Source of the DNA: Monoplex corrugatus
Taxonomy: Eukaryota > Mollusca > Gastropoda > Littorinimorpha > Ranellidae
Length of the DNA stretch: 64,000 bases
NCBI GenBank assembly: GCA_030674185.1
Contig: JAPXFY010000022.1
Location: 1,494,856-1,558,855 of the forward strand
Direction: 5' to 3'
This document shows positions 61,201 to 62,347 of this stretch, one piece after another. The position numbers and the translations under genes were made by a program. Under the pieces are notes generated by a model. That model searched no databases, was not told where the DNA came from, and worked only from the letters and a program-made list of their open reading frames with translations. Each line of letters begins with the position of its first letter. The first letter of the stretch is position 1.

Positions 61201-62347
61201 AAGATGATGGTGGTGGTGATGAGTGTGTAGTTTATGAAAGATGATGGTGGTGGTGATGGTTGTAGTTTATGAAGAGATGATGGTGGTGGATGGTTGTAGT
61301 TTATGAAAGATGATGTGGTGGTGATGGTTGTAGTTTATGAAAGATGATGGTGGGTGATGGTTGTAGTTTATGAAAGATGATTGGTGGTGTGGTTGTGTTT
61401 ATGAAGTGGTGGTGGTATGGTTGTATTTATGAAGATGATGGGTGGTGATGGTTGTAGTTTATGAAAGATGAGGTGGGGTGGTGGTTTGTATTTGAGTGAT
61501 GTGGGTATGGTTTAGTTTATGAAGATGATGGTGGGTGGTGATGGTTGTAGTTTATGAAAGATGATGGTGGTGGTGATGGTTGTAGTTTATGAAAGATGAT
61601 GGTGGTGGTGATGGTTGTAGTTTATGAAAGATGATGGTGGTGGTGATGGTTGTAGTTTATGAAAGATGGTGGTGGTGGTGTGATGGTTGTGTAGTTTATG
61701 AAAGATGATGGTGGTGGTGATGATTGTAGTTTATGAAAGATGATGGTGGTGGTGATGGTTGTAGTTTATGAAAGATGATGATGGTGGTGATGGTTGTAGT
61801 TTATGAAAGATGATGGTGGGTGGTGTGGTTGTAGTTTATGAAAGATGATGGTGGTGGTGATGTTGTAGTTTATGAAAGATGATGGTGGTGGTGATGGTTG
61901 TAGTTTATGAAAGATGATGGTGGTGGTGATGATTGTAGTTTTGAAAGATGGTGGTGGTGATGGTTGTAGTTTATGAAGATGATGATGTGGTGGTGATGAT
62001 TGTAGTTTATGAAAGATGATGATGGTGGTGATGGTTGTAGTTTATGAAAGATGATGGTGGTGGTGATGATTGTAGTTTATGAAAGATGGTGGTGGTGATG
62101 AGGGTTGTAATTTATCACAGAAGATGTGGTGGTGGTGGGTGTGGTGGTGGTGGTTAGTGGTGGTGGTTGTAGTTCCCCAGGAAGAGGATGGTGGTGATGA
62201 TGGTGGTGGTGATGGTGGTTGTGTTGTCAGAGGCAGGGTTGGAGCCTTATCATCGTTGTGGGACAGAACCTGACCTACGGTCTCAGCCGTTCCATTCCAG
62301 CCATATGTTGCGTGCGGCTTTTGCTTCACATCAACAGTCTGCTGCTT
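13043..62347 (+). CDS. ULK1/2: ULK1/2 (unc-51-like / Atg1) serine/threonine kinase gene, partial, 18 candidate exons
   Basis: ULK1/2 (Atg1) is the Ser/Thr kinase that starts autophagosome formation, acting with ATG13, FIP200 and ATG101 in the cytosol and at the phagophore. Joining the exons listed below gives ULK1/2-type landmarks in order: [11 protein letters not shown] hinge, [16 protein letters not shown] loop in [20 protein letters not shown], activation segment [30 protein letters not shown], then a Ser/Pro linker, DDFVLVP and [12 protein letters not shown]3 has a different hinge and ULK4 is a pseudokinase, so ULK1/2 is the best family. Junction phases agree throughout except for one base in exon 14. 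The glycine loop, the VAIK lysine and the helix-C glutamate are absent because earlier exons lie before the window. The C-terminal EAT/MIT region that binds ATG13 is not reached. Introns are 0.5-6 kb and almost entirely tandem repeat. The boundaries are my own reading; no transcript supports them here. Confidence 0.9.
13136..14395. repeat. 59-bp minisatellite, about 21 copies
   Basis: Unit TGTATGGTTAATGTCATGTG, AACTGATGTGATGGAGATAG, TTCTGACATTATACAGTTC. It begins 60 bp after the exon 1 donor. I see no convincing exon sequence in the unit. Confidence 0.96.
14460..14785. repeat. Diverged 90-95-bp tandem repeat, four copies
   Basis: Copies share ATTTGTGATAATTAATTT, AAATCATTTGTTAG and TTTAAAGTGTC with heavy divergence: an old array, unlike its young neighbours. 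Confidence 0.75.
14815..16518. repeat. 53-56-bp minisatellite, about 31 copies
   Basis: Unit GTTGACATGATAAATGTCAG, TATGGTGTGGATGGCTGGAT, AGAGAACAAGTGT. Subtypes differ in GTGTGTTG / GTGTGTTGTTG and ATAG/ACAG/GTAG. Confidence 0.96.
16519..17009. other. Intron sequence with a diverged 150-bp duplication
   Basis: CTGATCCATAAACAACCCAG occurs at about 16679 and 16829, each preceded by related TTCTGATAAACA sequence. Otherwise unique; no gene recognised. Confidence 0.6.
17010..19400. repeat. Minisatellite built from the 5' end of ULK exon 2 plus (TTG)n
   Basis: About 36 copies of a roughly 60-65-bp unit: GGACTGTTACAATATTGTC, ATGGAGGGGATCTGAATGAT, CACTGTCAG and a variable (TTG)n. The part TATTGTCATGGAGGGGACCTG AATGAT aligns with the exon 2 start TACTGTAATGGAGGAGACCTG GCTGAT. 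Copies nearest the exon (19551) carry an intact TTTCAG acceptor and TACTGTAATGGAGGGGACCT. Poly-Leu, poly-Cys or poly-Val frames come from (TTG)n. Confidence 0.85.
19551..19583 (+). pseudogene. Decoy copy of ULK exon 2 start with intact acceptor
   Basis: TTGTTTCAG is followed by bases reading YCNGGDL and then VFHV. The first 22 bases match exon 2 except for one (AGGAGG to AGGGG type change), then homology ends. It has no donor at the equivalent place. Confidence 0.8.
19652..19688 (+). CDS. ULK1/2: ULK1/2 exon 2 (hinge)
   Basis: A 37-nt exon encoding [12 protein letters not shown] plus one base. It lies between tattatttcag and gtgagtat. [11 protein letters not shown] is the ULK1/2 hinge signature that lines the ATP pocket. 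Upstream are degenerate copies of the same acceptor and exon start (19551, 19451 and the whole 17010-19400 array), so the true exon is the last and most complete copy. Confidence 0.93.
19955..20140. repeat. (GT)n microsatellite
   Basis: GT repeats with TATGTATGTACG interruptions in the intron between exons 2 and 3. Confidence 0.97.
20338..20517. mobile_element. piggyBac-like MITE
   Basis: TTAACCCTTTGACTCATACA at the left and GGAGTCAAAAGAGTTAA at the right, with internal inverted copies of CTCCCTCAC / GTGAGGAAGTC. TTAA on both sides. Same family as 11174-11352. Confidence 0.7.
20628..20763 (+). repeat. 63-bp tandem duplication of the exon 3 acceptor
   Basis: TGTGTTGTACAG followed by GTAAAGGCA occurs at 20638, 20701 and, as the real exon, 20764. 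In the two decoys the sequence after GTAAAGGCA changes to GTGTGTATTGATG instead of CTCTGTCAGAAG. Confidence 0.92.
20764..20814 (+). CDS. ULK1/2: ULK1/2 exon 3 (helix D-E region)
   Basis: A 51-nt exon reading (C)[16 protein letters not shown](A), between ttgtacag and gtaagt. It starts with two bases completing a Cys codon and ends with one base of the Ala codon. LSEDT..F.QQIA matches ULK1/2. Two truncated copies of acceptor plus the first ten exon bases lie upstream at 63-bp spacing (20638 and 20701); only the third copy continues into full coding sequence. Confidence 0.92.
   Translation, partial: VKALCQKTLCHRLCSR
20838..20963. repeat. (GT)n microsatellite just after exon 3
   Basis: GT repeat starting about 20 bp after the exon 3 donor. 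Confidence 0.95.
20964..21080. repeat. Segmental repeat, copy 1 of 3
   Basis: About 100 bp beginning TTTTGTCATGTATGCTTTGG and containing GTGTTGATGCACATATTAAG. Copies 2 and 3 are at 24721 and 24982. Each is preceded by a (GT)n tract, so the duplicated unit includes the microsatellite. Confidence 0.9.
21081..24720. repeat. 3.6-kb (TATG)n-type tetranucleotide array
   Basis: Made of GTATGTATGTAGTGTATG motifs with constant phase slips. A sub-unit around GTATGTGTATGTAGTGTATG recurs throughout. The 549-residue His/Thr/Tyr frame on the minus strand is a direct reading of this array and is not a gene. Confidence 0.97.
24721..25078. repeat. Segmental repeat copies 2 and 3 with intervening (GT)n
   Basis: Copy 2 (24721-24838) and copy 3 (24982-25078) of the element at 20964, separated by a (GT)n block. 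Copy 3 is the most diverged (GATGCATGTATTAAG). Confidence 0.9.
25079..25197. repeat. (GT)n tract reaching the exon 4 acceptor
   Basis: GT repeat with GTTGTATG and ATTGCG breaks; it supplies the 3' intron end GTGTGTACAG, with few C residues in the polypyrimidine position. Confidence 0.9.
25202..25333 (+). CDS. ULK1/2: ULK1/2 exon 4 (catalytic loop)
   Basis: A 132-nt exon coding [24 protein letters not shown] and then a Cys/Lys-rich insert ending in PPTQLRLKI. His-Arg-Asp with the downstream Lys and Asn is the active kinase loop. The insert between strands ([12 protein letters not shown]) sits where ULK1 also has an extension (NPAGRRANPNS). The acceptor directly follows a (GT)n tract that ends gtgtgtacag; the donor is gtgcgt, weaker than the other donors. 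Confidence 0.95.
25350..25745. repeat. 32-bp array with similarity to the end of ULK exon 4
   Basis: Unit CACTGTATCCACACAGCTCA plus CACTGTATCCA. The portion CCACACAGCTCACACTG resembles exon 4 bases CCACACAGCTCAGACTG at about 25310-25326. The array starts only 17 bp after the donor. The donor itself is not in the unit. Confidence 0.85.
25746..26400. repeat. About 83-bp minisatellite, about 7 copies
   Basis: Unit includes TGTTATCCCATGACTCACTG, TAAATGACCAGAACAGTGA and ACATTACACATCACAGGTCA. It runs toward exon 5; the last diverged copy ends close to the exon 5 acceptor. Confidence 0.93.
26489..26562 (+). CDS. ULK1/2: ULK1/2 exon 5 (DFG and activation segment)
   Basis: A 74-nt exon reading (A)[18 protein letters not shown] then GSPMYM, between gtgttacag and gtgagt. 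It holds the Mg-binding DFG and the activation loop. The Thr before LCGSP corresponds to human ULK1 Thr180, the autophosphorylation site. It ends in phase 0 and joins exon 6 to form MYM-APEVI. Confidence 0.95.
26605..26785. repeat. Dispersed repeat, copy A
   Basis: About 170 bp matching 51305-51475 (TTGTTCTTTTGCTTTCTRTC, ATTTCTTCCTAYCATTTT, TTGCTGGTCCATTCACCTGT) at roughly 85% by eye. Same orientation. No coding features; probably an old SINE- or MITE-like element. Confidence 0.75.
26915..27710. repeat. 36-bp minisatellite, about 22 copies, open in several frames
   Basis: Unit ACATTAAGATGGACAGTGAA CAGACCACTGATGGAA. Because 36 is a multiple of three and no frame of the unit holds a stop, frames stay open for over 200 codons on both strands (for example [12 protein letters not shown] repeated). 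It lies inside the exon 5-6 intron without splice sites that keep phase; I do not call it coding. Confidence 0.92.
27835..30020. repeat. 39-bp minisatellite, about 55 copies
   Basis: Unit CTTCTGTCTTGTCTGTGTCT TAGATAGTTATGTAGATGT. Each unit carries a pyrimidine tract followed by TTAG, so it offers dozens of weak acceptor-like sites. Subtypes: GTAGGCG, ATAGGTG, GTAGATG. Confidence 0.95.
30023..30136 (+). pseudogene. Diverged partial copies of ULK exon 6 start
   Basis: 30104-30136 reads GGTCATGTCTTACAAGTATG then ACTCCAAGGCAGATT, matching exon 6 bases for [12 protein letters not shown] with a few changes. An older copy lies at about 30027-30052. The copy is cut by the LINE insertion at 30137. 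Confidence 0.7.
30137..30630 (-). mobile_element. RTE-like LINE 3' end with target-site duplication
   Basis: On the minus strand 30254-30631 reads the C-terminal tail of a non-LTR reverse transcriptase: [50 protein letters not shown]. It is 5'-truncated. AAGGCAGATT occurs at 30127-30136 and 30631-30640, a 10-bp target duplication. The 3' end has a short TGATGATG tail, as in RTE-type elements. The element sits inside a tandem copy of ULK exon 6. Confidence 0.85.
30631..31324 (+). repeat. Tandem array of ULK exon 6 acceptor and exon start
   Basis: Two long copies (about 30685-30740 and 30775-30830) contain GTAG, then exon bases for [14 protein letters not shown], then GATTGTGTTGTTTATCATTA. About nine short 51-bp copies follow, each ACTGTAGGCCCCAGAGGTGA TCAT joined to CATTATTGTTAACAATGTAT. 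All break off within exon codons 6-16. The final copy is the functional exon 6. Confidence 0.93.
31325..31485 (+). CDS. ULK1/2: ULK1/2 exon 6 (APE motif, helices F-G)
   Basis: A 161-nt exon coding [20 protein letters not shown], then [13 protein letters not shown] and [20 protein letters not shown]. It begins after atactgtag and ends at gtgagt, leaving two bases. Both edges are embedded in tandem arrays that copy them: about eleven partial 5' copies upstream (30685-31320) and many 3' copies downstream (31570-33620). Only this copy runs continuously from APE to DLKP. Confidence 0.95.
31486..32890 (+). repeat. Tandem array of the 3' end of ULK exon 6
   Basis: After a first intron segment (donor, then a G run at 31531), about 28 copies of a 44-50-bp unit follow: AGTAATGAATATTACACCAA, TAATGTCGACCTCAAACCAA, AGTCTCAT. 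The exon end GAATACTACGCCAATAATGT TGACCTCAAACCAAA is the evident source. Within these copies the donor GTGAGT is replaced by GTCTCAT or GTGTCAT. Repeated [12 protein letters not shown] frames are exon-derived readings. Confidence 0.93.
32866..33620 (+). repeat. About 153-bp tandem units with intact exon 6 donor copies
   Basis: Five copies contain CTCAAACCAAAGTGAGTACT followed by CTTTGTCTTCTTCACGGG, so the complete 5' splice site of exon 6 is present near 32898, 33051, 33205, 33355 and 33507. A sixth near 33613 is mutated to AATGAGTAC. In four units a TCTCAG upstream and the GTGAGT downstream bracket 41 nt of exon-like sequence. Confidence 0.9.
33621..34450. repeat. Diverged 24-bp array related to the exon 6 end
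   Basis: Unit TCTAATGAACACGACTCCAT TAATG, about 26 copies. It resembles a decayed version of TAATGAATACTACRCCAATAATGTC. A G run lies at about 33750-33761. Confidence 0.8.
34451..34770. repeat. Old, strongly diverged copies of the exon 6 edge
   Basis: Two to three units of about 120 bp hold TGACCTCAAGCCATGTTGAC TCCGTTCTGTG, and TAATGAATTGTACGCCAATC with CCATGAGCCAAAT. They match the order exon end, donor region, G run, CTGACAG of the real exon edge, with substitutions everywhere. Confidence 0.65.
34771..35110. other. Intron sequence, low copy
   Basis: T-rich sequence with a short repeated TTTTGTTGTTGT / TTTTTTATTT pattern; no exon seen. Confidence 0.5.
35141..35334 (+). repeat. 79-bp triplication of the ULK exon 7 acceptor
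   Basis: Unit GGTATTGATACACTGTGTGT, TGTGTAATGACACAG, AATCCCGGAG, TGTTACTTGCATGTTGTGTA. Acceptors at 35176, 35255 and 35334; only the last continues as AACACATCACCAGAG. The first two are identical to the functional acceptor for at least 30 bp. Confidence 0.95.
35335..35417 (+). CDS. ULK1/2: ULK1/2 exon 7 (C-lobe, helix H-I)
   Basis: An 83-nt exon coding (K)[20 protein letters not shown] then ATKRIGI, between gacacag and gtaagt. [10 protein letters not shown] is the C-lobe Arg motif that closes the kinase fold. Its acceptor and first ten bases occur two more times upstream at 79-bp spacing (35177 and 35256), each breaking off after ccggag. Confidence 0.94.
35505..35605. mobile_element. Partial piggyBac-like MITE, left end duplicated
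   Basis: TTTAACCCTTTGACTCTCGC appears twice at about 52-bp spacing, each followed by ATCCWTCAACTGCAAAAACTTAA. No right end, so a fragment. Confidence 0.65.
35665..36358. repeat. 30-bp minisatellite, about 23 copies
   Basis: Unit TTTCAGTCACTGTAAGGAAC CCCAGGTGTG. Period 30 keeps frames open on both strands. Each unit contains TTTCAG and CTGTAAG, which look like an acceptor and donor 8 bp apart. A (GTA)n tract follows. Confidence 0.95.
36410..37945. repeat. 45-bp minisatellite, about 35 copies, reaching exon 8
   Basis: Unit GTCTGTGAGTTGTAACCTAC, AATGATTGTCACTGTTATCA CTAAT with shortened variants. The last unit runs straight into the exon 8 acceptor (AATGATTGTCACTGTGTATTTCAG region), so the array borders the splice site. 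TCTGTAAGTTG and TCTGTGAGTTG within each unit resemble donors. Confidence 0.95.
37954..38019 (+). CDS. ULK1/2: ULK1/2 exon 8 (end of kinase domain)
   Basis: A 66-nt exon reading (K)[21 protein letters not shown]. It begins after gtgtatttcag and ends at gtgagt. ELVEHSFL matches the last kinase helix (EFFHHPFL in human ULK1), followed by a basic Ser-rich tail. The donor and the bases around it are the seed of the 56-bp array that follows. Confidence 0.9.
38020..38775 (+). repeat. 56-bp array carrying the ULK exon 8 donor
   Basis: Unit ACATGTGAGTCTGTGAAAAC, ATTCACAATGTGATGATGTA, AGCTTTGGTGCTGTGT, about 12 copies. The exon 8 edge is ACACATGTGAGTCTGTGAAA CATTC, so each unit repeats the last exon bases and the complete donor. 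Confidence 0.95.
38886..38912 (+). CDS. ULK1/2: ULK1/2 exon 9, candidate 27-nt microexon
   Basis: After a good acceptor (gtgtctttgtag) come 27 nt that read (S)QTSNAEER in phase from exon 8 and keep the phase for exon 10, if the donor is gtgtta at 38913. The more consensus-like gtgtgt two bases earlier would give 25 nt and break the frame. Exon 8 can also join exon 10 directly in frame, so this may be an alternative cassette. The array just after it resembles this segment. Confidence 0.45.
38913..40058. repeat. About 30-40-bp array resembling candidate exon 9, indel-rich
   Basis: Unit around GGTGAAGAACAGATGTGTGA CTGGTGTGTGACA, drifting to GTGAAAGACAGGTATGTGAC A. The start (CACAGCTGAAGAACAGATGT GTG) resembles CAAACGCTGAAGAGAGGTGT G of the candidate exon 9 edge. 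Long Ser/Thr/Cys-rich minus-strand frames are artefacts. Confidence 0.85.
40059..41315 (+). mobile_element. Degenerate hAT-type DNA transposon
   Basis: Ends are CAGTGTTGCCCACC and GGTAGGCAACCCTG, imperfect terminal inverted repeats (reverse complement CAGGGTTGCCTACC). GTCCCTGAAAA motifs lie inside both ends. It encodes an N-terminal Cys/His zinc-finger-like stretch and a C-terminal hAT dimerisation motif. At 1.26 kb it is far shorter than autonomous hATs. I see no clear 8-bp target duplication (TACCGTTG against CCATCATA). Confidence 0.78.
40341..41045 (+). pseudogene. hAT-like transposase remnant, frameshifted and internally deleted
   Basis: In changing frames the remnant reads [20 protein letters not shown] and [13 protein letters not shown] (BED/C2H2-like zinc finger), then [20 protein letters not shown], then [17 protein letters not shown], then [14 protein letters not shown] and [20 protein letters not shown], the PHS-A-CER-FS dimerisation signature. 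The catalytic core between finger and dimerisation region is mostly missing. A 28-bp motif present three times at about 40769-40850 shifts the frame before the C-terminal part. Confidence 0.75.
41411..41505 (+). CDS. ULK1/2: ULK1/2 exon 10 (Ser/Pro linker)
   Basis: A 95-nt exon reading (S)[20 protein letters not shown] and then [11 protein letters not shown], between ttttatttcag and gtgtgt, ending in phase 0. The Ser/Pro-rich composition directly after the kinase matches the start of the ULK disordered linker. The donor runs into a short (GT)n tract. Confidence 0.8.
41735..42240. repeat. About 90-bp minisatellite, 5.5 copies
   Basis: Unit GGTACAGCCGACAATAGAGA, TCTGACCGGCCACGTCAACA, TTGTCCATCTTTACATCATC, ATTGTCCATCTTTCCCTTCA TCACT. 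Copies shorten from 92 to 89 bp. All three frames are partly open. I did not find a phase-consistent exon. Confidence 0.93.
42241..43310 (+). repeat. 86-bp array carrying the ULK exon 11 acceptor
   Basis: About 12 copies of AATTGCTACAGTTAATGGGT, ACAGGTACCTGAACCAGCTA, ATTGCTGCAGTTACTGGGTA, CAGTACACTTACCTGAACCA GGTACT. The functional junction is GGGTACAG then GTACCTGACAG, so each unit repeats the acceptor and the first eight exon bases. The unit is itself a diverged dimer of about 43 bp. Confidence 0.94.
43311..43412 (+). CDS. ULK1/2: ULK1/2 exon 11 (acidic linker)
   Basis: A 102-nt, phase 0 to phase 0 exon coding [20 protein letters not shown] then [14 protein letters not shown]. The acceptor gggtacag is followed by GTACCTGA, the same junction that is repeated through the upstream 86-bp array. 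The donor is gtaagt. The acidic end leads directly into the LIR-type motif of exon 12. Confidence 0.85.
43425..44850. repeat. 68-bp minisatellite, about 21 copies
   Basis: Unit TCTGTGGTATAGCAAGATAC, GATATGATTTATACATCAAC, ATTTAGGGCTTGATGAATAG, TCCAGTAG. It begins 20 bp after the exon 11 donor. Similarity between unit (CTTGATGAATAGTCCAG) and donor (CCTGATGTAAGTGACAT) is too weak to claim derivation. Confidence 0.95.
44851..45412. other. Low-copy intron sequence with a long G run
   Basis: Contains an A run at about 44905, and a G run of over 20 at about 45257-45280. No exon or element recognised on either strand. It ends in the exon 12 acceptor. Confidence 0.55.
45413..45458 (+). CDS. ULK1/2: ULK1/2 exon 12 (LC3/GABARAP-interacting motif)
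   Basis: A 46-nt exon coding [15 protein letters not shown] plus one base, between ctgttgttcag and gtaagc. With the last Asp of exon 11 it gives PDDFVLVPE, matching DTDDFVMVP of human ULK1, whose FVMV core is the documented LIR that binds ATG8-family proteins. The aromatic residue, the hydrophobic residue three positions later and the acidic lead are all present. No tandem array touches this exon. Confidence 0.9.
45460..46479. other. Intron sequence, mostly low copy, with element-like pieces
   Basis: 45480-45670 is CTGT-rich. 45930-46150 is unique G/C-balanced sequence of unknown origin. 46375-46450 contains AAAGGCCAGTTGGCCAAAAA, a small hairpin of a type common in animal retroelements. No convincing exon. 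Confidence 0.45.
46480..46562. mobile_element. Right-half fragment of the TTAA MITE
   Basis: AGCTAGTGGAAAGGGTGAGG then GGGTCAAAGAGTTAAG and GGTGCAGAAGTGAAAAGGGTTAA: two consecutive right-end-like motifs. No left end. Confidence 0.6.
47793..48453 (+). mobile_element. L2/CR1-like LINE 3' fragment with (ATT)n tail
   Basis: A 5'-truncated non-LTR retrotransposon. The reverse-transcriptase tail is followed by about 270 bp of 3' UTR including a (GT)n/(GC) tract and ends GCGCTATATAAATATTGTAA TTATTATTATTATTA, the typical L2/CR1 3' tail. The flanks GATGTTA and TTATCTTTG rejoin into the minisatellite unit; target duplication is at most TTA and cannot be separated from the tail. Confidence 0.88.
47794..48180 (+). 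pseudogene. Non-LTR reverse transcriptase C-terminal fragment
   Basis: An open frame of 128 codons with a natural stop: [111 protein letters not shown] and FKS.LKTHLF are the standard end of L2/CR1/jockey-type polymerases. The N-terminal nearly nine-tenths, including the catalytic YADD, is missing. The frame is intact to the stop, so the insertion is fairly recent. Confidence 0.9.
48519..48585 (+). CDS. ULK1/2: ULK1/2 exon 13 (linker)
   Basis: A 67-nt exon reading (G)[21 protein letters not shown], between gttgacag and gtgagc. It enters in phase 1 and leaves in phase 2, fitting both neighbours. The first 15 or so bases are the unit of the upstream 40-46-bp array, but only this copy continues beyond AAAGATG into the codons for [15 protein letters not shown]. 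Confidence 0.78.
48600..49535. repeat. 18-20-bp purine-rich minisatellite
   Basis: Unit GAGAGACAGGGAGTGTGT in about 48 variants. Starts 15 bp after the exon 13 donor. Long Ser/Leu/Pro frames (up to 590 codons) on the minus strand are readings of this array. Confidence 0.95.
49536..49617. other. Short unique intron segment
   Basis: About 80 bp between two arrays; nothing recognised. Confidence 0.5.
49618..49930. repeat. 51-bp minisatellite, about 6 copies
   Basis: Unit GTAACCAAACAAACAGTAAC, AGTAAAGAATTGTACTGTGT, ATATGTACGGT. Confidence 0.94.
49980..50625 (+). repeat. About 90-bp array approaching the ULK exon 14 acceptor
   Basis: Unit CAGTGACAACATGATCATCT, GTTCTATATAACACAGACAT, AACAATAAACATGATGACAT, GTACCATAAACATAACACAC. 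The segment ACATGATCATCTGTTCTATA TAACACAG matches the functional acceptor region ACATGACGATCTGTTCCACA CAG, so the array copies the last 25 intron bases with a changed AG context. Confidence 0.85.
50629..50930 (+). CDS. ULK1/2: ULK1/2 exon 14 (PIPVP linker) with an apparent one-base frame break
   Basis: This exon lies between ttccacacag and gtaagg. From the exon 13 phase it reads (E)[20 protein letters not shown] and then Pro-rich sequence through PLTEVRG. The downstream half reads in another frame: [20 protein letters not shown], then [20 protein letters not shown]. The second frame matches the conserved PIPVP stretch of ULK1 and fits the phase of exon 15. The length, 302 nt, is one more than phase continuity requires. 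A G6 run at 50784-50789 sits exactly where the frame must change. A sequencing error is the simplest cause; a second acceptor at 50778 (ctctcacag) is an alternative but does not fit the exon 13 phase. Confidence 0.7.
50931..51300. other. GGTT-rich intron sequence
   Basis: TTGGTTGGTTGGTTAATTGG-type low-complexity DNA from about 50960 to 51160, then unique sequence. Confidence 0.7.
51305..51485. repeat. Dispersed repeat, copy B
   Basis: Same element as 26605-26785, same strand, with single-base differences and a few short indels. Ends near TGTTAGGATTGATGATGG against CTTAGGATTAATAATTGG in copy A. Confidence 0.75.
51524..51780. mobile_element. Long palindrome (65-bp arms) flanked by a 13-bp direct repeat
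   Basis: Arms 51536-51600 and 51659-51723 are near-perfect inverted repeats (ATCCATTAGTCATTATTACT against AGTAATAATGACTAATGGAT), with a 58-bp GC-rich loop. GCAATTAATGATA occurs at 51524-51536 and 51768-51780. Possibly a MITE or snap-back element. No open frame. The one mismatch I see is AACGCC / GGTGTT. Confidence 0.75.
51790..52039. other. Low-copy intron sequence
   Basis: A/T-rich, no exon or element recognised. Confidence 0.5.
52040..52520. repeat. 31-bp minisatellite, about 15 copies
   Basis: Unit GAAATGATGTTGGCTTTAAA CATTAATGGTA with GATGATAG variants. Confidence 0.94.
52684..52768 (+). repeat. About 45-bp duplication of the exon 15 acceptor region
   Basis: TTTATTGACTTGTATTTCTG TCTATTCACCCTCTGTCTCC is followed by TTTATTGACTTGTATTATTT CTATCTATTCACCCTCAGTC CGG. 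The upstream copy has TCTG where the functional one has TCAG, so it is inactive. Confidence 0.85.
52769..52850 (+). CDS. ULK1/2: ULK1/2 exon 15 (linker)
   Basis: An 82-nt exon reading [20 protein letters not shown] then TQVSPPA plus one base, phase 0 in. The acceptor is attcaccctcag and the donor gtgagt. RRNSE is a basophilic phosphorylation-like context (inference). The donor with the preceding exon bases is duplicated 29 bp downstream, and a damaged copy of the acceptor region lies about 45 bp upstream. Confidence 0.75.
52851..52886 (+). repeat. 29-bp duplication of the exon 15 donor
   Basis: GTGTCGCCCCCTGCTG GTGAGTTCTT TATCCT recurs as GTGTCACCCCTGCTG GTGAGTTGTGAATTATCCT; the second donor is intact at about 52880. 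Confidence 0.9.
53040..53795. repeat. 61-bp minisatellite, about 12 copies
   Basis: Unit TTATAATGTTGTCATGTTAA, CCCAACATTGCATAAGTATG, TGGAAATGTACCAACAGTC. The unit contains TTAA, where the next MITE starts. Confidence 0.95.
53793..53953. mobile_element. piggyBac-like MITE at the edge of a minisatellite
   Basis: TTAACCCTTTGACTCCTGCA at left, GTGTGGGAGTCAAAGGGTTAA at right (read as 20-mers). The left TTAA is the TTAA of the 61-bp unit. The array does not resume after the right TTAA. Confidence 0.75.
53975..54362. repeat. 15-18-bp GTTGTCATGGTGTTGT array
   Basis: About 25 copies. Reaches within 15 bp of the exon 16 acceptor. Period multiple of three keeps frames open, giving CCHGVV repeats. Confidence 0.94.
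54379..54471 (+). CDS. ULK1/2: ULK1/2 exon 16 (linker)
   Basis: A 93-nt exon reading (V)[20 protein letters not shown] and then [10 protein letters not shown]. The end resembles the RRSGSTSPLGF area of human ULK1. The acceptor lies in ccacagttcagttcag; the middle AG (54378) is the one that fits the incoming phase, while 54373 and 54383 are other possible NAGs. The donor is gtacat, a weak one. Confidence 0.7.
54472..54838. other. GT/G-rich intron sequence
   Basis: GTGTGTGT and GGGGAG tracts, a G run at about 54666; no exon recognised. Confidence 0.55.
54860..55187. repeat. 36-bp minisatellite, about 9 copies
   Basis: Unit TTTGCTTTGTCTCCAGCTTT TTGTCTGATCCTTTGT. Each unit contains a pyrimidine tract and CCAG, an acceptor-like motif. 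Confidence 0.95.
55188..56115. repeat. (TCTG)n array with embedded GGTGTTTAGTGTTCTGCTGT units
   Basis: TCTG tetranucleotide tract interrupted about eight times by CATGGTGTTTAGTGTTCTGC TGTT, giving a higher-order period of roughly 60-130 bp. Cys/Leu/Ser/Val frames are artefacts. Confidence 0.96.
56116..56529. other. Low-copy intron before exon 17
   Basis: T-rich unique sequence ending in the exon 17 acceptor. No exon recognised. Confidence 0.5.
56530..56775 (+). CDS. ULK1/2: ULK1/2 exon 17 (His/Tyr/Pro-rich linker)
   Basis: A 246-nt exon. From acceptor taactttcag the in-phase frame ends in [20 protein letters not shown], then [20 protein letters not shown] and [12 protein letters not shown], before gtaggt. 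Third codon positions are almost all C or G in this frame, which is why I prefer it to the Thr/Pro-rich and Arg/Leu/Pro-rich alternatives that are also open. An inner acceptor at 56572 (ccctgcag) would break the phase. I know of no defined domain here; it lies in the disordered linker. Confidence 0.65.
56776..57327. other. Intron sequence with diverged tandem units
   Basis: From about 56830 to 57140 a roughly 85-100-bp unit (CCAACACTTTGATTTTTACT, GTTTGTATACCACCTAATAG, CACAGACGTTGAAAC) is repeated three to four times with strong divergence. Confidence 0.65.
57328..57453. mobile_element. piggyBac-like MITE, decayed
   Basis: TTAACCTTTGACTTCGCACC at left and GAGTCAGGGGGTTAA at right, TTAA at both ends. 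Confidence 0.65.
57454..57835. other. Low-copy intron with a T-rich tract
   Basis: T run with C interruptions at about 57525-57556. No exon recognised. Confidence 0.5.
57836..62115. repeat. 4.3-kb G-rich 35-38-bp minisatellite
   Basis: Unit TGGTTGTAGTTTATGAAAGA TGATGGTGGTGGTGA, about 115 copies with variable (GGT)n. The plus strand has almost no C. The array carries ATGAAAGATGATGGTGG open stretches but no exon. Indel density rises at 58970-61500. Confidence 0.97.
62231..62347 (+). CDS. ULK1/2: ULK1/2 exon 18, last in window
   Basis: A 117-nt exon reading (E)[20 protein letters not shown] then [18 protein letters not shown] and one base, between gtgttgtcag and gtaagt. Phase fits exon 17. No stop codon, so the gene continues beyond 64000. 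A diverged copy of its last 45 bases plus a donor-like site lies at 62498-62556. Confidence 0.7.
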
